Below are positions 25,518 through 33,671 of a DNA stretch of 64,000 nucleotides, piece after piece. A program made the translations under genes and the position numbers. Each line of letters opens with the position of its first letter. Positions within the stretch are counted from its first letter, which is position 1. This DNA is from an uncultured Bacillota bacterium. Its GTDB lineage: Bacteria; Bacillota; Dehalobacteriia; UBA7702. The notes below the pieces were generated by a model, which saw only the letters and a program-made list of their open reading frames with translations, did no database searches and was not told the DNA's origin. The stretch is taken from positions 124,001 to 188,000 of the forward strand of contig CAKUYE010000002.1 of the NCBI GenBank assembly GCA_934702375.1, in the 5' to 3' direction.

Positions 25518-27367
25518 TGGATGGTTTTATCAATTTATATAAACCGAAGGATTTTACTTCTCACGATGCTTTAAATATTGTGCGGCGCAACTTTCGCGGT
25601 ACAAAAATCGGTCATGGCGGCACCCTTGACCCGGATGCTACCGGTGTTTTGCCGGTGTGTCTTGGTAAGGCTACAAAGCTGCAGGATATGGTGATGGGGG
25701 GAGATAAAGCTTACGAAGCGGATGTGCTTTTTGGTGTGGACAGTCTTTCTCTCGATTGCGGCGGCGACGTAACAGTAACGGAGCCTGATTTTCGTTTGGA
25801 TATAGATAAGCTTCAAACCGTGCTTGCCGGTTTTGTCGGCAAACAGCAGCAATATCCGCCGGCGGTTTCTGCCATTAAACAAAATGGTGTTCCTCTTTAT
25901 AAATTGGCGCGTCGCGGAGAAACGGTAGAAACGAAGCCCCGAGAAATTGAAATCTATGAATTATTGCTAAAAGAAGTCCATGCTGACGAAGCTCATCCCC
26001 GGATTCGCATTGCGGTAAAGTGCTCCAAAGGGACTTATATCCGTTCCCTTGGTCGGGATATCGGTGCGGCAATGGGAACAACGGCGATAATTGACCGCCT
26101 TGAACGTTCCCGGGCAGGCATGTTTTCCCTGGAAAATGCAGTGACCTTGGACGAAATCAAGGCAATGTGCGACCAAAAAGATTATTCCTTTATTCTGCCG
26201 ATGGATGCTGCGGTCAAAGACCTACCTCGATTTGAATTGACAACCGGAGAAGAGTGGAAAGCTGTTTTGGACGGGAATGTTTTAACGGCAGAAGGGATGA
26301 ATCCCGGAGAGACGGCGATTTATGATCCCTATGGATCGTTGATGGCTGTCGGCACCGTAAGTGAGGGGAAGATTCATCCCGATAAAATCTTATGGGAAGC
26401 CAGAAAACGGCAAAAGCCTATGATCTCTGCAGCTCTTGATGAGAAATTGCCCTTTGATAAAACGGCGGTGGTGATCGGTAATTTTGATGGCTTGCATTTA
26501 GGACACCGATTTTTGATCGAGCATTGCCTAAAAGATGCTGAGCGTGAGGGGTTGGCTTCGGTTGTCTTGACTTTTTCACCCCATCCGAAAATTTATTTGG
26601 GCGATCAACAACATTACTGTTTACAACAGGAATCCGATAAGAAAAAATGTATTGATCAACTCGGTGCCGATGCTCTTGTTGTTGCGGCATTTAAGGAATC
26701 TTTTGCGAAGCTGTCGGAAACAGAGTTTGTAGAGAATATTTTGAAAGAACATTTTAAGGCGAAAAAGGTCTATATTGGGGATGATTTTTCCTTTGGAAAA
26801 GGCCGTTGCGGAACAGCAGATTCTCTGAAAGCGCTTTGTTGTGAGGTCGGGATCGAGGTCATGATTATTCCTCGATTGCTTTATGGTGATGCTGCTATCA
26901 GTTCTTCTCGCATCAAGGAGGCATTGGCAAAGGGAGATATCGGTACTGCCGTGCATTTATTGGGGCGTCCTTATACCATTCACGGCGAAGTGGTGCATGG
27001 ACGCGAGATCGGTCGTACTCTTGGCTTTCCCACGGCAAATTTAGATCTTGATCCGGATTTGTTTTGTCCTCGTTCCGGCGGCTATATTGCTTATGCGCGT
27101 TACGGCGGAAAAAAACACGAAGCTGTTGCCTGTATCAGCGGGCGGCCTACGGTAGAGGAAGGACAAAGAAAAAACTTGGAAGTGCATATTCTTGATGATG
27201 CTCCGGATCTTTACGGTATGGAGATGACCATATCTTTGCTGAGGTTTTTGCGCGGAGAACAGAAATTCGATTCTCTTGATGCATTGAAAGCCGGAATTGC
27301 AGCCGATGTGGAATGCGCGAAAAATTTTTTTTCAAAACGACGCGGAGGCTCTTGCAATTCCCGTTGA
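25517..27367 (+). CDS. Fusion of tRNA pseudouridine-55 synthase TruB and bifunctional riboflavin kinase/FAD synthetase RibF
   Basis: One 616-residue reading frame carries two enzymes that are normally separate neighbours. Residues 1-300 are TruB, which makes pseudouridine 55 in the T loop of tRNAs, with the catalytic aspartate 38 in GGTLDPDATG and the later segments AVSAIKQNG and KGTYIRSLGRDIG. Residues from about 312 are RibF: an FMN adenylyltransferase domain with VIGNFDGLHLGH and SPHPK, then a riboflavin kinase domain with GREIGRTLGFPTANLDLD (near 500). The start at 25517 has GGAGGG upstream. No stop or frameshift interrupts the 60-residue join, which appears to include the PUA-like end of TruB. 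Both halves look intact. Confidence 0.92.
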   Translation: MDGFINLYKPKDFTSHDALNIVRRNFRGTKIGHGGTLDPDATGVLPVCLGKATKLQDMVMGGDKAYEADVLFGVDSLSLDCGGDVTVTEPDFRLDIDKLQTVLAGFVGKQQQYPPAVSAIKQNGVPLYKLARRGETVETKPREIEIYELLLKEVHADEAHPRIRIAVKCSKGTYIRSLGRDIGAAMGTTAIIDRLERSRAGMFSLENAVTLDEIKAMCDQKDYSFILPMDAAVKDLPRFELTTGEEWKAVLDGNVLTAEGMNPGETAIYDPYGSLMAVGTVSEGKIHPDKILWEARKRQKPMISAALDEKLPFDKTAVVIGNFDGLHLGHRFLIEHCLKDAEREGLASVVLTFSPHPKIYLGDQQHYCLQQESDKKKCIDQLGADALVVAAFKESFAKLSETEFVENILKEHFKAKKVYIGDDFSFGKGRCGTADSLKALCCEVGIEVMIIPRLLYGDAAISSSRIKEALAKGDIGTAVHLLGRPYTIHGEVVHGREIGRTLGFPTANLDLDPDLFCPRSGGYIAYARYGGKKHEAVACISGRPTVEEGQRKNLEVHILDDAPDLYGMEMTISLLRFLRGEQKFDSLDALKAGIAADVECAKNFFSKRRGGSCNSR

Positions 27368-27380
27368 AATCAGGTATAAT
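27352..27380 (+). promoter_or_regulatory. Sigma-A promoter for rpsO
   Basis: TTGCAA (27352-27357), a 17-base spacer, then a perfect TATAAT (27375-27380). It overlaps the end of the truB-ribF gene and gives rpsO a leader of about 75 bases. Confidence 0.8.
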
Positions 27381-27464
27381 TTATATCCGTACCGTATCTT
27401 TGTTTGGTGGATGCCTCGTCCCCTTACACAGTTGCGGCGAATGAAATATTGGAGGATTTTTAAA

Positions 27465-27734
27465 ATGGCTTTAAACAAAGAAACCAAAACAGAACTTATT
27501 GAAAAATTCAAAACCCATGAAGGCGATACCGGTTCTCCCGAAGTTCAGATCGCTATTCTCAGCTACAAAATCAACTATCTCACCGAACACCTCAAAGTTC
27601 ATAAGAAAGACCATCACAGCCGTCGTGGTCTTCTTCAGATGGTTGGTCAGAGAAGAAGCTTGCTGAACTATCTGAAGAAAAAAGACATTGACCGTTATCG
27701 TACTCTCATCAAAGAATTGGGTATCAGAAGATAA
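27465..27734 (+). CDS. rpsO: Ribosomal protein S15
   Basis: Primary 16S rRNA-binding protein of the 30S platform. It is 89 residues, the standard length, with HEGDTGSPEVQIA and the C-terminal RYRTLIKELGIRR. The start at 27465 has GGAGG 10 bases upstream. In many bacteria S15 represses its own mRNA by binding the leader. The leader at about 27387-27464 could do so, but I could not find a known S15-binding fold with confidence. Confidence 0.97.
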   Translation: MALNKETKTELIEKFKTHEGDTGSPEVQIAILSYKINYLTEHLKVHKKDHHSRRGLLQMVGQRRSLLNYLKKKDIDRYRTLIKELGIRR

Positions 27735-27744
27735 CAATGAAAAT

Positions 27745-27779
27745 TTGAGCCATCATTTTATGATGGCTCTGTTTTTTTT
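27745..27779 (+). terminator. Intrinsic terminator after rpsO
   Basis: GAGCCATCA (27747-27755) pairs with TGATGGCTC (27761-27769) and is followed by TGTTTTTTTT. A classic strong terminator. Confidence 0.92.
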
Positions 27780-27863
27780 GGAATACAGCAGGAAAAAATA
27801 AAAAAATGTAGAAACTATACAGGATAGAATAATAAAGAGGTTTATTAGAAAGGTTAGTAGATT

Positions 27864-30059
27864 ATGTTTGAAAACGCACTCAAGAGAAGTATGGAAGTCG
27901 GTGGGCGTACATTGACGCTGGAAACCGGCAAAATGGCAAGACAAGCCAGCGGGGCTGTTTTTGCCAGCTACGGCGATACCCAGGTTTTGGCAACGGCTGT
28001 TGGTTCTACGGAACCCAGAGATGGGATCGACTTTTTCCCTCTTACCGTTGATTATGAAGAAAGATTATATGCCGTTGGGCGTATCCCCGGCGGTTTCATT
28101 AAAAGAGAAGGTCGACCCACGGAAAAGGCGATCCTCTCCGCTCGTATTACAGACCGTCCTTTAAGACCTTTGTTTCCCAAGGGCTATAAAAATGATGTTC
28201 AGGTCGTGATTACGGTGTTGTCCGTGGAACAGGACAATGCTCCGGATATTCTTGGTATCAACGCCGTATCTGCGGCTCTCCATCTTTCCTTTATTCCTTT
28301 TATGGGCCCCATCGGTGCTGTTAGTGTTGGCCGTGTCAACGGTGAATTTGTGATTAACCCCACCATTGAACAATGCGCCGAAAGCGATATGTTTATCGCA
28401 ATGTGCGGTACTGCCGAAGCCATTAACATGGTGGAATGCAAAGCCGATGAAGTCGGTGAAGATGTGATCCTTGACGGTTTGATGTTTGGTCATGAAGCCA
28501 TCAAAAAGATCGTTGCCTTCATTGAAGATTTCCGTGCCGAAGCATTGGAACGTGGTATTGCCTCGGAAAAACTGGTATTTGTGAAACCGCCTTTTGATGA
28601 AGCCATCGAAAATGAAGTAAAGCCTTTGGCAAAAGAAAAATACGATGCTGTATATCGCAAATGCGCCGGTGAAAAAATCCAGAAGAAAGAACGGGAAGAG
28701 CTCTTTTCTGCGGTTCAGGATGAGATCGTAGCAGAATTTGAAGAAAAATATCCTGAAAATATCGATGAGATCAAAGAAATTATCGGTGTTGCTCAAAAAG
28801 AAACAGTTCGCCGTATCATCGCTTCGGAAAAACTTCGTGTGGATGGCCGCCATGTGGAAGAAGTTCGCCCGATTTCCTGTGAAGTTGGCGTATTGGCCAG
28901 AACCCATGGCTCCTCGTTGTTTACCCGTGGGGAAACCCAGATTCTCAATATATGTACTCTTGGCTCTTTGAGCGATGAACAGATCCTTGATGGTCTTGGT
29001 GTGGAAGAATCCAAGCGTTATATGCATCATTACAACTTCCCGCCCTATAGTGTTGGGGAAGCTCGCCCCATGCGCGGCCCCGGCCGTCGTGAAATCGGTC
29101 ACGGTGCTTTGGCTGAAAAAGCCCTTGTGCCGATGATTCCTTCGGAAAAAGATTTCCCCTATGCTTTGCGTCTTGTTTCGGAAGCTATCGCCTCGAACGG
29201 TTCTACTTCCATGGGTAGCGTTTGCGCCAGTACGCTTTCGTTGATGGATGCCGGTGTTCCCATCAAAGCTCCCGTTGCCGGTGTTGCAATGGGGCTGATT
29301 AAGGATAACGATGATATTACCATTCTCACCGATATTCAGGGCCTGGAAGATGCTCTTGGCGATATGGACTTTAAAGTGGCCGGTACTGCCGAAGGTGTTA
29401 CCGCTATCCAGATGGATATGAAAATCGCAGGGATCACAAGAGAAGTTTTTGTACAGGCTTTGGCTCAGGCGAAAAAAGGTCGTCTCCATATCCTCGGGAA
29501 AATGTTGGAAGCCATTGATAAACCCAGAGCAGAGCTTTCGGAATATGCACCTCGCATCATCAATACCAAGGTACATCCCGATAAGATCAGAGAAATCATC
29601 GGTTCCGGCGGTAAAACCATTAAGAAAATCGTGGAAGAAACCGGCGCAAAGATCGATATTGAAGATGACGGCAGCGTATATATTGCTTCTGTGGATGCAC
29701 AGAAGGGCGAAGCTGCTCTGAAGATTATCGAAGCCATTGTGGAAGAAGTGGAAGTTGGCAAAATCTATGAAGGTACCGTTGTGAAGATCGCTGATTTCGG
29801 CGCCTTTGTTCAGATCATTCCCGGTGTTCTCGATACCTCCGGGAAAGATGGTATGGTACACATTTCCGAACTGATGAAACGCCGTGTTGAAAAGGTAACG
29901 GATCTGCTGAAAGAAGGCGACCGTGTTGTTGTTAAAGTTCTGAATGTGGATCATCAGGGCAAAGTAAAGCTTTCCCGTAAAGCAGCCATTGCCGAAGGCA
30001 TTCCCGAAGGCATGAGCGAAAGTCTTCACGGTTCCAAAGTTCAGGAATTGCTGAAATAA
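27864..30059 (+). CDS. pnp: Polyribonucleotide nucleotidyltransferase
   Basis: Phosphorolytic 3'-5' exoribonuclease of RNA decay. In 731 residues: two RNase PH domains (about 10-230 and 310-535, the second with ARTHGSSLFTRGETQ and SNGSTSMGSVC), a KH domain with IIGSGGKTIKKI near 572, and an S1 domain (about 630-700). It follows the rpsO terminator, so it probably has its own promoter in the 85-base A-rich gap (TAGAAT near 27825, poor -35). The rpsO-pnp order is conserved. Confidence 0.97.
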   Translation: MFENALKRSMEVGGRTLTLETGKMARQASGAVFASYGDTQVLATAVGSTEPRDGIDFFPLTVDYEERLYAVGRIPGGFIKREGRPTEKAILSARITDRPLRPLFPKGYKNDVQVVITVLSVEQDNAPDILGINAVSAALHLSFIPFMGPIGAVSVGRVNGEFVINPTIEQCAESDMFIAMCGTAEAINMVECKADEVGEDVILDGLMFGHEAIKKIVAFIEDFRAEALERGIASEKLVFVKPPFDEAIENEVKPLAKEKYDAVYRKCAGEKIQKKEREELFSAVQDEIVAEFEEKYPENIDEIKEIIGVAQKETVRRIIASEKLRVDGRHVEEVRPISCEVGVLARTHGSSLFTRGETQILNICTLGSLSDEQILDGLGVEESKRYMHHYNFPPYSVGEARPMRGPGRREIGHGALAEKALVPMIPSEKDFPYALRLVSEAIASNGSTSMGSVCASTLSLMDAGVPIKAPVAGVAMGLIKDNDDITILTDIQGLEDALGDMDFKVAGTAEGVTAIQMDMKIAGITREVFVQALAQAKKGRLHILGKMLEAIDKPRAELSEYAPRIINTKVHPDKIREIIGSGGKTIKKIVEETGAKIDIEDDGSVYIASVDAQKGEAALKIIEAIVEEVEVGKIYEGTVVKIADFGAFVQIIPGVLDTSGKDGMVHISELMKRRVEKVTDLLKEGDRVVVKVLNVDHQGKVKLSRKAAIAEGIPEGMSESLHGSKVQELLK

Positions 30060-30079
30060 AATAGTGTTGTTTCATATTG

Positions 30080-30115
30080 CCCCTTTTCTTTGCATAATCT
30101 GTCAAAGAAAGGGGG
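30080..30115 (+). promoter_or_regulatory. Hairpin sequestering the ribosome-binding site of the next gene
   Basis: CCCCTTTTCTTTG (30080-30092) pairs with CAAAGAAAGGGGG (30103-30115) over 13 positions with one T-G wobble and a 10-base loop. The right arm is the AAAGGGGG ribosome-binding site of the deacetylase gene at 30122. No T run follows, so this is not a typical terminator. Confidence 0.6.
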
Positions 30116-30121
30116 CTCTAT

Positions 30122-30823
30122 ATGATTTCATTGCAAAAACTCAAAAAACGGTGTTGTCTTGGGTTATTGGCATTGGCTTTGCTGCTTTCCGGCAGCTGGT
30201 TGTGGCAGGAGCAGCAGCAAAGAGCCGTTGCTGCCGGTGCACCGGTATATCATGGCAATAGCGGTAAAGGTCAGGTGGCGATTTGTATTAATGTGGATTG
30301 GGGGGAAGAATTTCTTCCCGGGATGCTTGAAACATTGACGCAGCACGATGCTGCTGCCACTTTTTTCCTCACCGGTCGCTGGACAGAAAAATTTCCGGAT
30401 ATGGCGAAGGAAATTAAAACCGCCGGAATGGAAATCGGTAATCACGGCTTAAAGCATAACAGTCCAAATGGTATGACCTACGAAGAAAATGTGGCAGATA
30501 TTCGTGCTGCCGAGGAAAAAATTGAAGCAGCATTGCATATCCACACAACGCTTTTTGCCCCGGCCGCCGGTGAGATTGATGCCCAGGTACAAAAAGCCGC
30601 GGAGGATTTGGGATATACTTTGATCCTCTGGTCTGTTGATACCATCGATTGGCAGAAGCCGTCTCCGGAAACGATCGTGGAGCGTGTAACTCAAAAAGTG
30701 GAGGACGGCTCCATTATATTAATGCACCCAACGGAAAATACCGCCGCTGCTTTGGATGATATTTTAGCGGTATTGGCCGAAAAGGAATTAAAGCCGGTGC
30801 CGGTGTCGGAATTATTAAAATAA
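30122..30823 (+). CDS. YlxY-like polysaccharide deacetylase-fold protein
   Basis: Exported or membrane-anchored NodB-fold protein of 233 residues. An N-terminal hydrophobic helix (about 11-28) acts as signal or anchor. The NodB domain (48-230) shows ATFFLTGRW and GNHGLKHNSP (metal HxxxH) and ILMHPTE. The first metal motif, usually TFDDG, reads INVDWGEE, losing one Asp, as is typical of the YlxY sporulation-associated group. The position pnp-ylxY-M16 peptidase matches Bacillus. Catalytic activity is doubtful. Confidence 0.82.
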   Translation: MISLQKLKKRCCLGLLALALLLSGSWLWQEQQQRAVAAGAPVYHGNSGKGQVAICINVDWGEEFLPGMLETLTQHDAAATFFLTGRWTEKFPDMAKEIKTAGMEIGNHGLKHNSPNGMTYEENVADIRAAEEKIEAALHIHTTLFAPAAGEIDAQVQKAAEDLGYTLILWSVDTIDWQKPSPETIVERVTQKVEDGSIILMHPTENTAAALDDILAVLAEKELKPVPVSELLK

Positions 30824-30835
30824 ACTGGTAGGAAA

Positions 30836-32062
30836 ATGATAAAGAAAACGATTTTAGAAAATGGCCTTACGGTGGTGACCGAATCGATCGATCATGTGCA
30901 GTCCATATCTATGGGACTTTGGGTCAAAGCCGGCAGCCGTCACGAAGGGGAGGACCTTGCCGGGATCTCCCATTTTTTAGAACATATGAATTTTAAGGGG
31001 ACCGCCAAACGCACCGCCAGAGATCTGGCCGAGGTATTGGAGTGCCGCGGCGGTCAGCTTAATGCTTATACCACAAAAGAATATACGAACTTCTACTGCC
31101 AAACCGTTAAAGAAGATTATGATTTGGCCATGGATGTGTTATCGGATCTGTTTCTTCATTCTGCTTTCCGCAGTGAAGACATGGAAAAGGAAAAAAAGGT
31201 CGTTTTGGAGGAAATCAATCTCTACGAGGACAGTCCGGAAGATCTGGTCATTGACATGCTTAATGAGGTCTGTTGGCCGGAACATCCCTTAGGCAGGCCG
31301 ATCCTTGGCTATGAAAAGCAGGTCAAAAGTTTTACTCCGGAAATTTTGAAAGCGTACCGGGCAAAGATGTACACCCCGGATCACTCCGTTTTGGCAATTG
31401 TCGGCAGCTTTGATTATGATGAAATCATTGGCTCCGTAAAAAAATATTTCGGTGATTTTGCCGGCAACGGTATCACTATGCTCTTTGATGCTCCGCCTTG
31501 TCGCAGTGGTTCCATGGTTAAGGAAAAGGATATCGCTCAGGAGCACATATGCATCGGTTTTCCCGCCTATTCCGTTTTTCACGAGCATTATTATGGCTCC
31601 ATACTCTTAAACGAATATCTTGGCGGCTGTGCGTCCTCTCTTCTTTTTCAAAAAATCAGAGAAGAGCAGGCGTTATCCTATTCGGTATATTCTTTTATCA
31701 CGGCTTATGAGGATACCGGTTTGCTTACGGTATATGCCGGAACTTCTCCGGGGCTTGGCGAAACGGTAAAAGAGCTTTGTTATGCCGAGATCGATGCCGT
31801 TGCAAAAAACGGTATGCCGAAAGAAAAATTACTTCAGCTGCGTCAGCAGATCAACGGCAGTATGCGTTTGGCTGCGGATAGCCTGGGCAGCCGTTTGAGT
31901 CGTTTAGGCAGAAATGAGCTGTTTTTCCATCGTTATATCCCGGTAGAAGAGGTTGTGGAACGGATCAATGAGGTAACCGTAGAAGAGATTGCCGCCATTG
32001 CAAAGGATGTTTTGGATCCGGATCGTGCGGCATTGGCTTTTTTAGGAGGAAATGCGGAATGA
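30836..32062 (+). CDS. M16 family zinc peptidase (YmxG/MlpA-like)
   Basis: A 408-residue pitrilysin/processing-peptidase-like protein. The inverted zinc motif HFLEH is at residues 47-51, with the third ligand in the EEINLYED segment near 125. The C-terminal half carries the inactive M16 domain with the usual R/Y region. Single-chain M16B enzymes of this size occur downstream of pnp-ylxY in Bacillus (mlpA/ymxG). No signal peptide is present. Its stop overlaps the dut start (ATGA). Confidence 0.92.
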   Translation: MIKKTILENGLTVVTESIDHVQSISMGLWVKAGSRHEGEDLAGISHFLEHMNFKGTAKRTARDLAEVLECRGGQLNAYTTKEYTNFYCQTVKEDYDLAMDVLSDLFLHSAFRSEDMEKEKKVVLEEINLYEDSPEDLVIDMLNEVCWPEHPLGRPILGYEKQVKSFTPEILKAYRAKMYTPDHSVLAIVGSFDYDEIIGSVKKYFGDFAGNGITMLFDAPPCRSGSMVKEKDIAQEHICIGFPAYSVFHEHYYGSILLNEYLGGCASSLLFQKIREEQALSYSVYSFITAYEDTGLLTVYAGTSPGLGETVKELCYAEIDAVAKNGMPKEKLLQLRQQINGSMRLAADSLGSRLSRLGRNELFFHRYIPVEEVVERINEVTVEEIAAIAKDVLDPDRAALAFLGGNAE

Positions 32063-32526
32063 TACGTATGATACAAAATGTCCCGTTGGAGATTGAATTG
32101 CTTCCTTCCTATGAAGGTTTGGCGCTTCCTGCCTATCAGACGGAAGGTGCCGCCGGTTTTGATTTTTTGGCGGCTCTTTCCGAAGAAGAGAGCGTTGAAT
32201 TGCTTCCCGGCGATCAGGTGATGATTCCTACGGGATTAAAATTTGCAGTACCTCGTGGCTGTGAGCTTCAGGTGAGACCCCGAAGCGGCTTGGCGGCGAA
32301 AAATAGCATTACGGTATTGAATACGCCCGGTACCATCGACAGTGATTATCGCGGTGAGGTCAAGATCATTCTAATCAACCTGGGGAAAGAACCGTTTTCC
32401 ATTAAAAGGGGAATGCGGATTGCCCAGGGAATCCTTGCGCCTTATTATCGCGGTGATTTTACCGTCGTTGATGCCCTTGATGAAACAGAGCGTGGTGCCG
32501 GTGGATTTGGTCATACCGGCGTATAA
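32059..32526 (+). CDS. dut: dUTP diphosphatase
   Basis: Hydrolyses dUTP to dUMP, keeping uracil out of DNA and feeding dTMP synthesis. The 155-residue trimeric-type protein has all five motifs: EGAAGFDF, PRSGLAAKN, NTPGTIDSDYRGEVKI, the KRGMRIAQ segment and the C-terminal ERGAGGFGHTG. The first 15 residues before the conserved core are longer than usual; a second ATG at 32068 is possible. Confidence 0.95.
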   Translation: MIRMIQNVPLEIELLPSYEGLALPAYQTEGAAGFDFLAALSEEESVELLPGDQVMIPTGLKFAVPRGCELQVRPRSGLAAKNSITVLNTPGTIDSDYRGEVKIILINLGKEPFSIKRGMRIAQGILAPYYRGDFTVVDALDETERGAGGFGHTGV

Positions 32527-32571
32527 AGGACAAGACTCTTTGCATAAGCTGAACCATGGGAGGTTTTGCTT

Positions 32572-32829
32572 ATGTTATTTTCAGAATTTGCCGGAAAGGT
32601 TATCGTAAACCTGGAAAATGGAGAAATATTGGGGGATGTCAGTGAGGCGGATTTGCTGGTTGATGAGATCACCGGCAAGATTGATGCCATTTTACTTCCC
32701 ACCCGCGGTTTCATGTTGAATCGCAGTCATGATGCGGCACAGCTCAGTATCGCCTGGCAGGATGTACGTAAGATCGGTCCGGAAATCATCGTTGTGGAGA
32801 TCGACAGCAGTCGAAATCCATTGTGGTAG
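32572..32829 (+). CDS. ymxH: PRC-barrel protein, YlmC/YmxH family
   Basis: An 85-residue PRC-barrel protein of the YlmC/YmxH sporulation-associated family, recognised from LENGEILGDVSEADLLVDE (residues 14-32) and position between the M16 peptidase/dut and the dipicolinate/lysine genes. The ATG at 32572 has GGGAGG 9 bases upstream. The precise function is unknown. Confidence 0.82.
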   Translation: MLFSEFAGKVIVNLENGEILGDVSEADLLVDEITGKIDAILLPTRGFMLNRSHDAAQLSIAWQDVRKIGPEIIVVEIDSSRNPLW

Positions 32830-32853
32830 ATTAAAATTTAATGGAGAATCGTT

Positions 32854-33633
32854 ATGATGAAATTAGCATTTATTGGTGCAATGGGAAAAATGGGACGCTC
32901 CATGATGGAAGGCGTTTTTCACGAAAAAGATATGGAGATCGTTGGAGCTGTGGATATTTCCGGCATAGGGAAAGAAGTTTTTCCCGGCAGCGGTGTATTT
33001 GTAGAATCGGATATTGCGGAAATGATTCGCACGAAGGATCCGGATATTGTCGTTGATTTTACATCGCCGGCGGTGATTCGGGAGAATATCCGTGCCGTTC
33101 TGGCAATGAAGAAGCATATGGTGGTTGGCACAACAGGACTTACACCGGAAGAATTAGAAGAGATTGACAAGGATGCCCGGGCTGTCGGTCGTGTTGTGTT
33201 TGTTGCGCCGAATTTTGCCTTGGGTGCAGTGCTGATGATGGGATTTGCAGCTCAAGCCGCAAAATACTTTCCCCATGTGGAAGTGATTGAGCTGCATCAT
33301 GATCAGAAGAAAGATGCTCCTTCGGGTACGGCTATCAAAACTCTGGAAATGATGGCAAAGGAACGGGAAAAAATTCATCAGGGACAAGCCGATGAATTTG
33401 AAAAGATTCCCGGTGCCCGGGGTGGTGAATACGAAGGTATGCGAGTGCATAGTGTGCGTTTGCCCGGTTATGTTGCTCATCAGGAAGTGATCTTTGGTGG
33501 TGCAGGACAAACCTTAACGATTCGCCATGATTCTATGAGCAGGGAATCTTTTGTTCCCGGTCTTGTTTTGGCAATTCGTTCCATTGCAGATCAAACCCCG
33601 GGTTTGATTTATGGTTTGGAAAATATTTTGTAA
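32854..33633 (+). CDS. dapB: 4-hydroxy-tetrahydrodipicolinate reductase
   Basis: Second enzyme of the lysine/diaminopimelate branch; reduces hydroxy-tetrahydrodipicolinate with NAD(P)H. The 259-residue length is standard. The Rossmann motif GAMGKMGRSM is at residues 8-17, VGTTGL near 91, and the catalytic segment ELHHDQKKDAPSGTA near 148. Starts at 32854 and 32857 are adjacent; GGAG precedes. The product of DapA is also the dipicolinate precursor, used by DpaAB encoded 3 kb downstream. Confidence 0.96.
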   Translation: MMKLAFIGAMGKMGRSMMEGVFHEKDMEIVGAVDISGIGKEVFPGSGVFVESDIAEMIRTKDPDIVVDFTSPAVIRENIRAVLAMKKHMVVGTTGLTPEELEEIDKDARAVGRVVFVAPNFALGAVLMMGFAAQAAKYFPHVEVIELHHDQKKDAPSGTAIKTLEMMAKEREKIHQGQADEFEKIPGARGGEYEGMRVHSVRLPGYVAHQEVIFGGAGQTLTIRHDSMSRESFVPGLVLAIRSIADQTPGLIYGLENIL

Positions 33634-33671
33634 TTTGAAATGATTTTGATTTGATAGAGTTGTGTTGGCTT

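Noticed and set aside
27387..27464. A recognisable S15 autoregulatory fold in the rpsO leader
   Set aside because: Short pairings are possible, but none matched a known S15-binding architecture well enough to call.
28161..30029. A 622-codon open frame opposite pnp, and similar frames opposite rny and groEL
   Set aside because: Shadows of strongly biased codon use on the coding strand; the coding-strand proteins are unmistakable.
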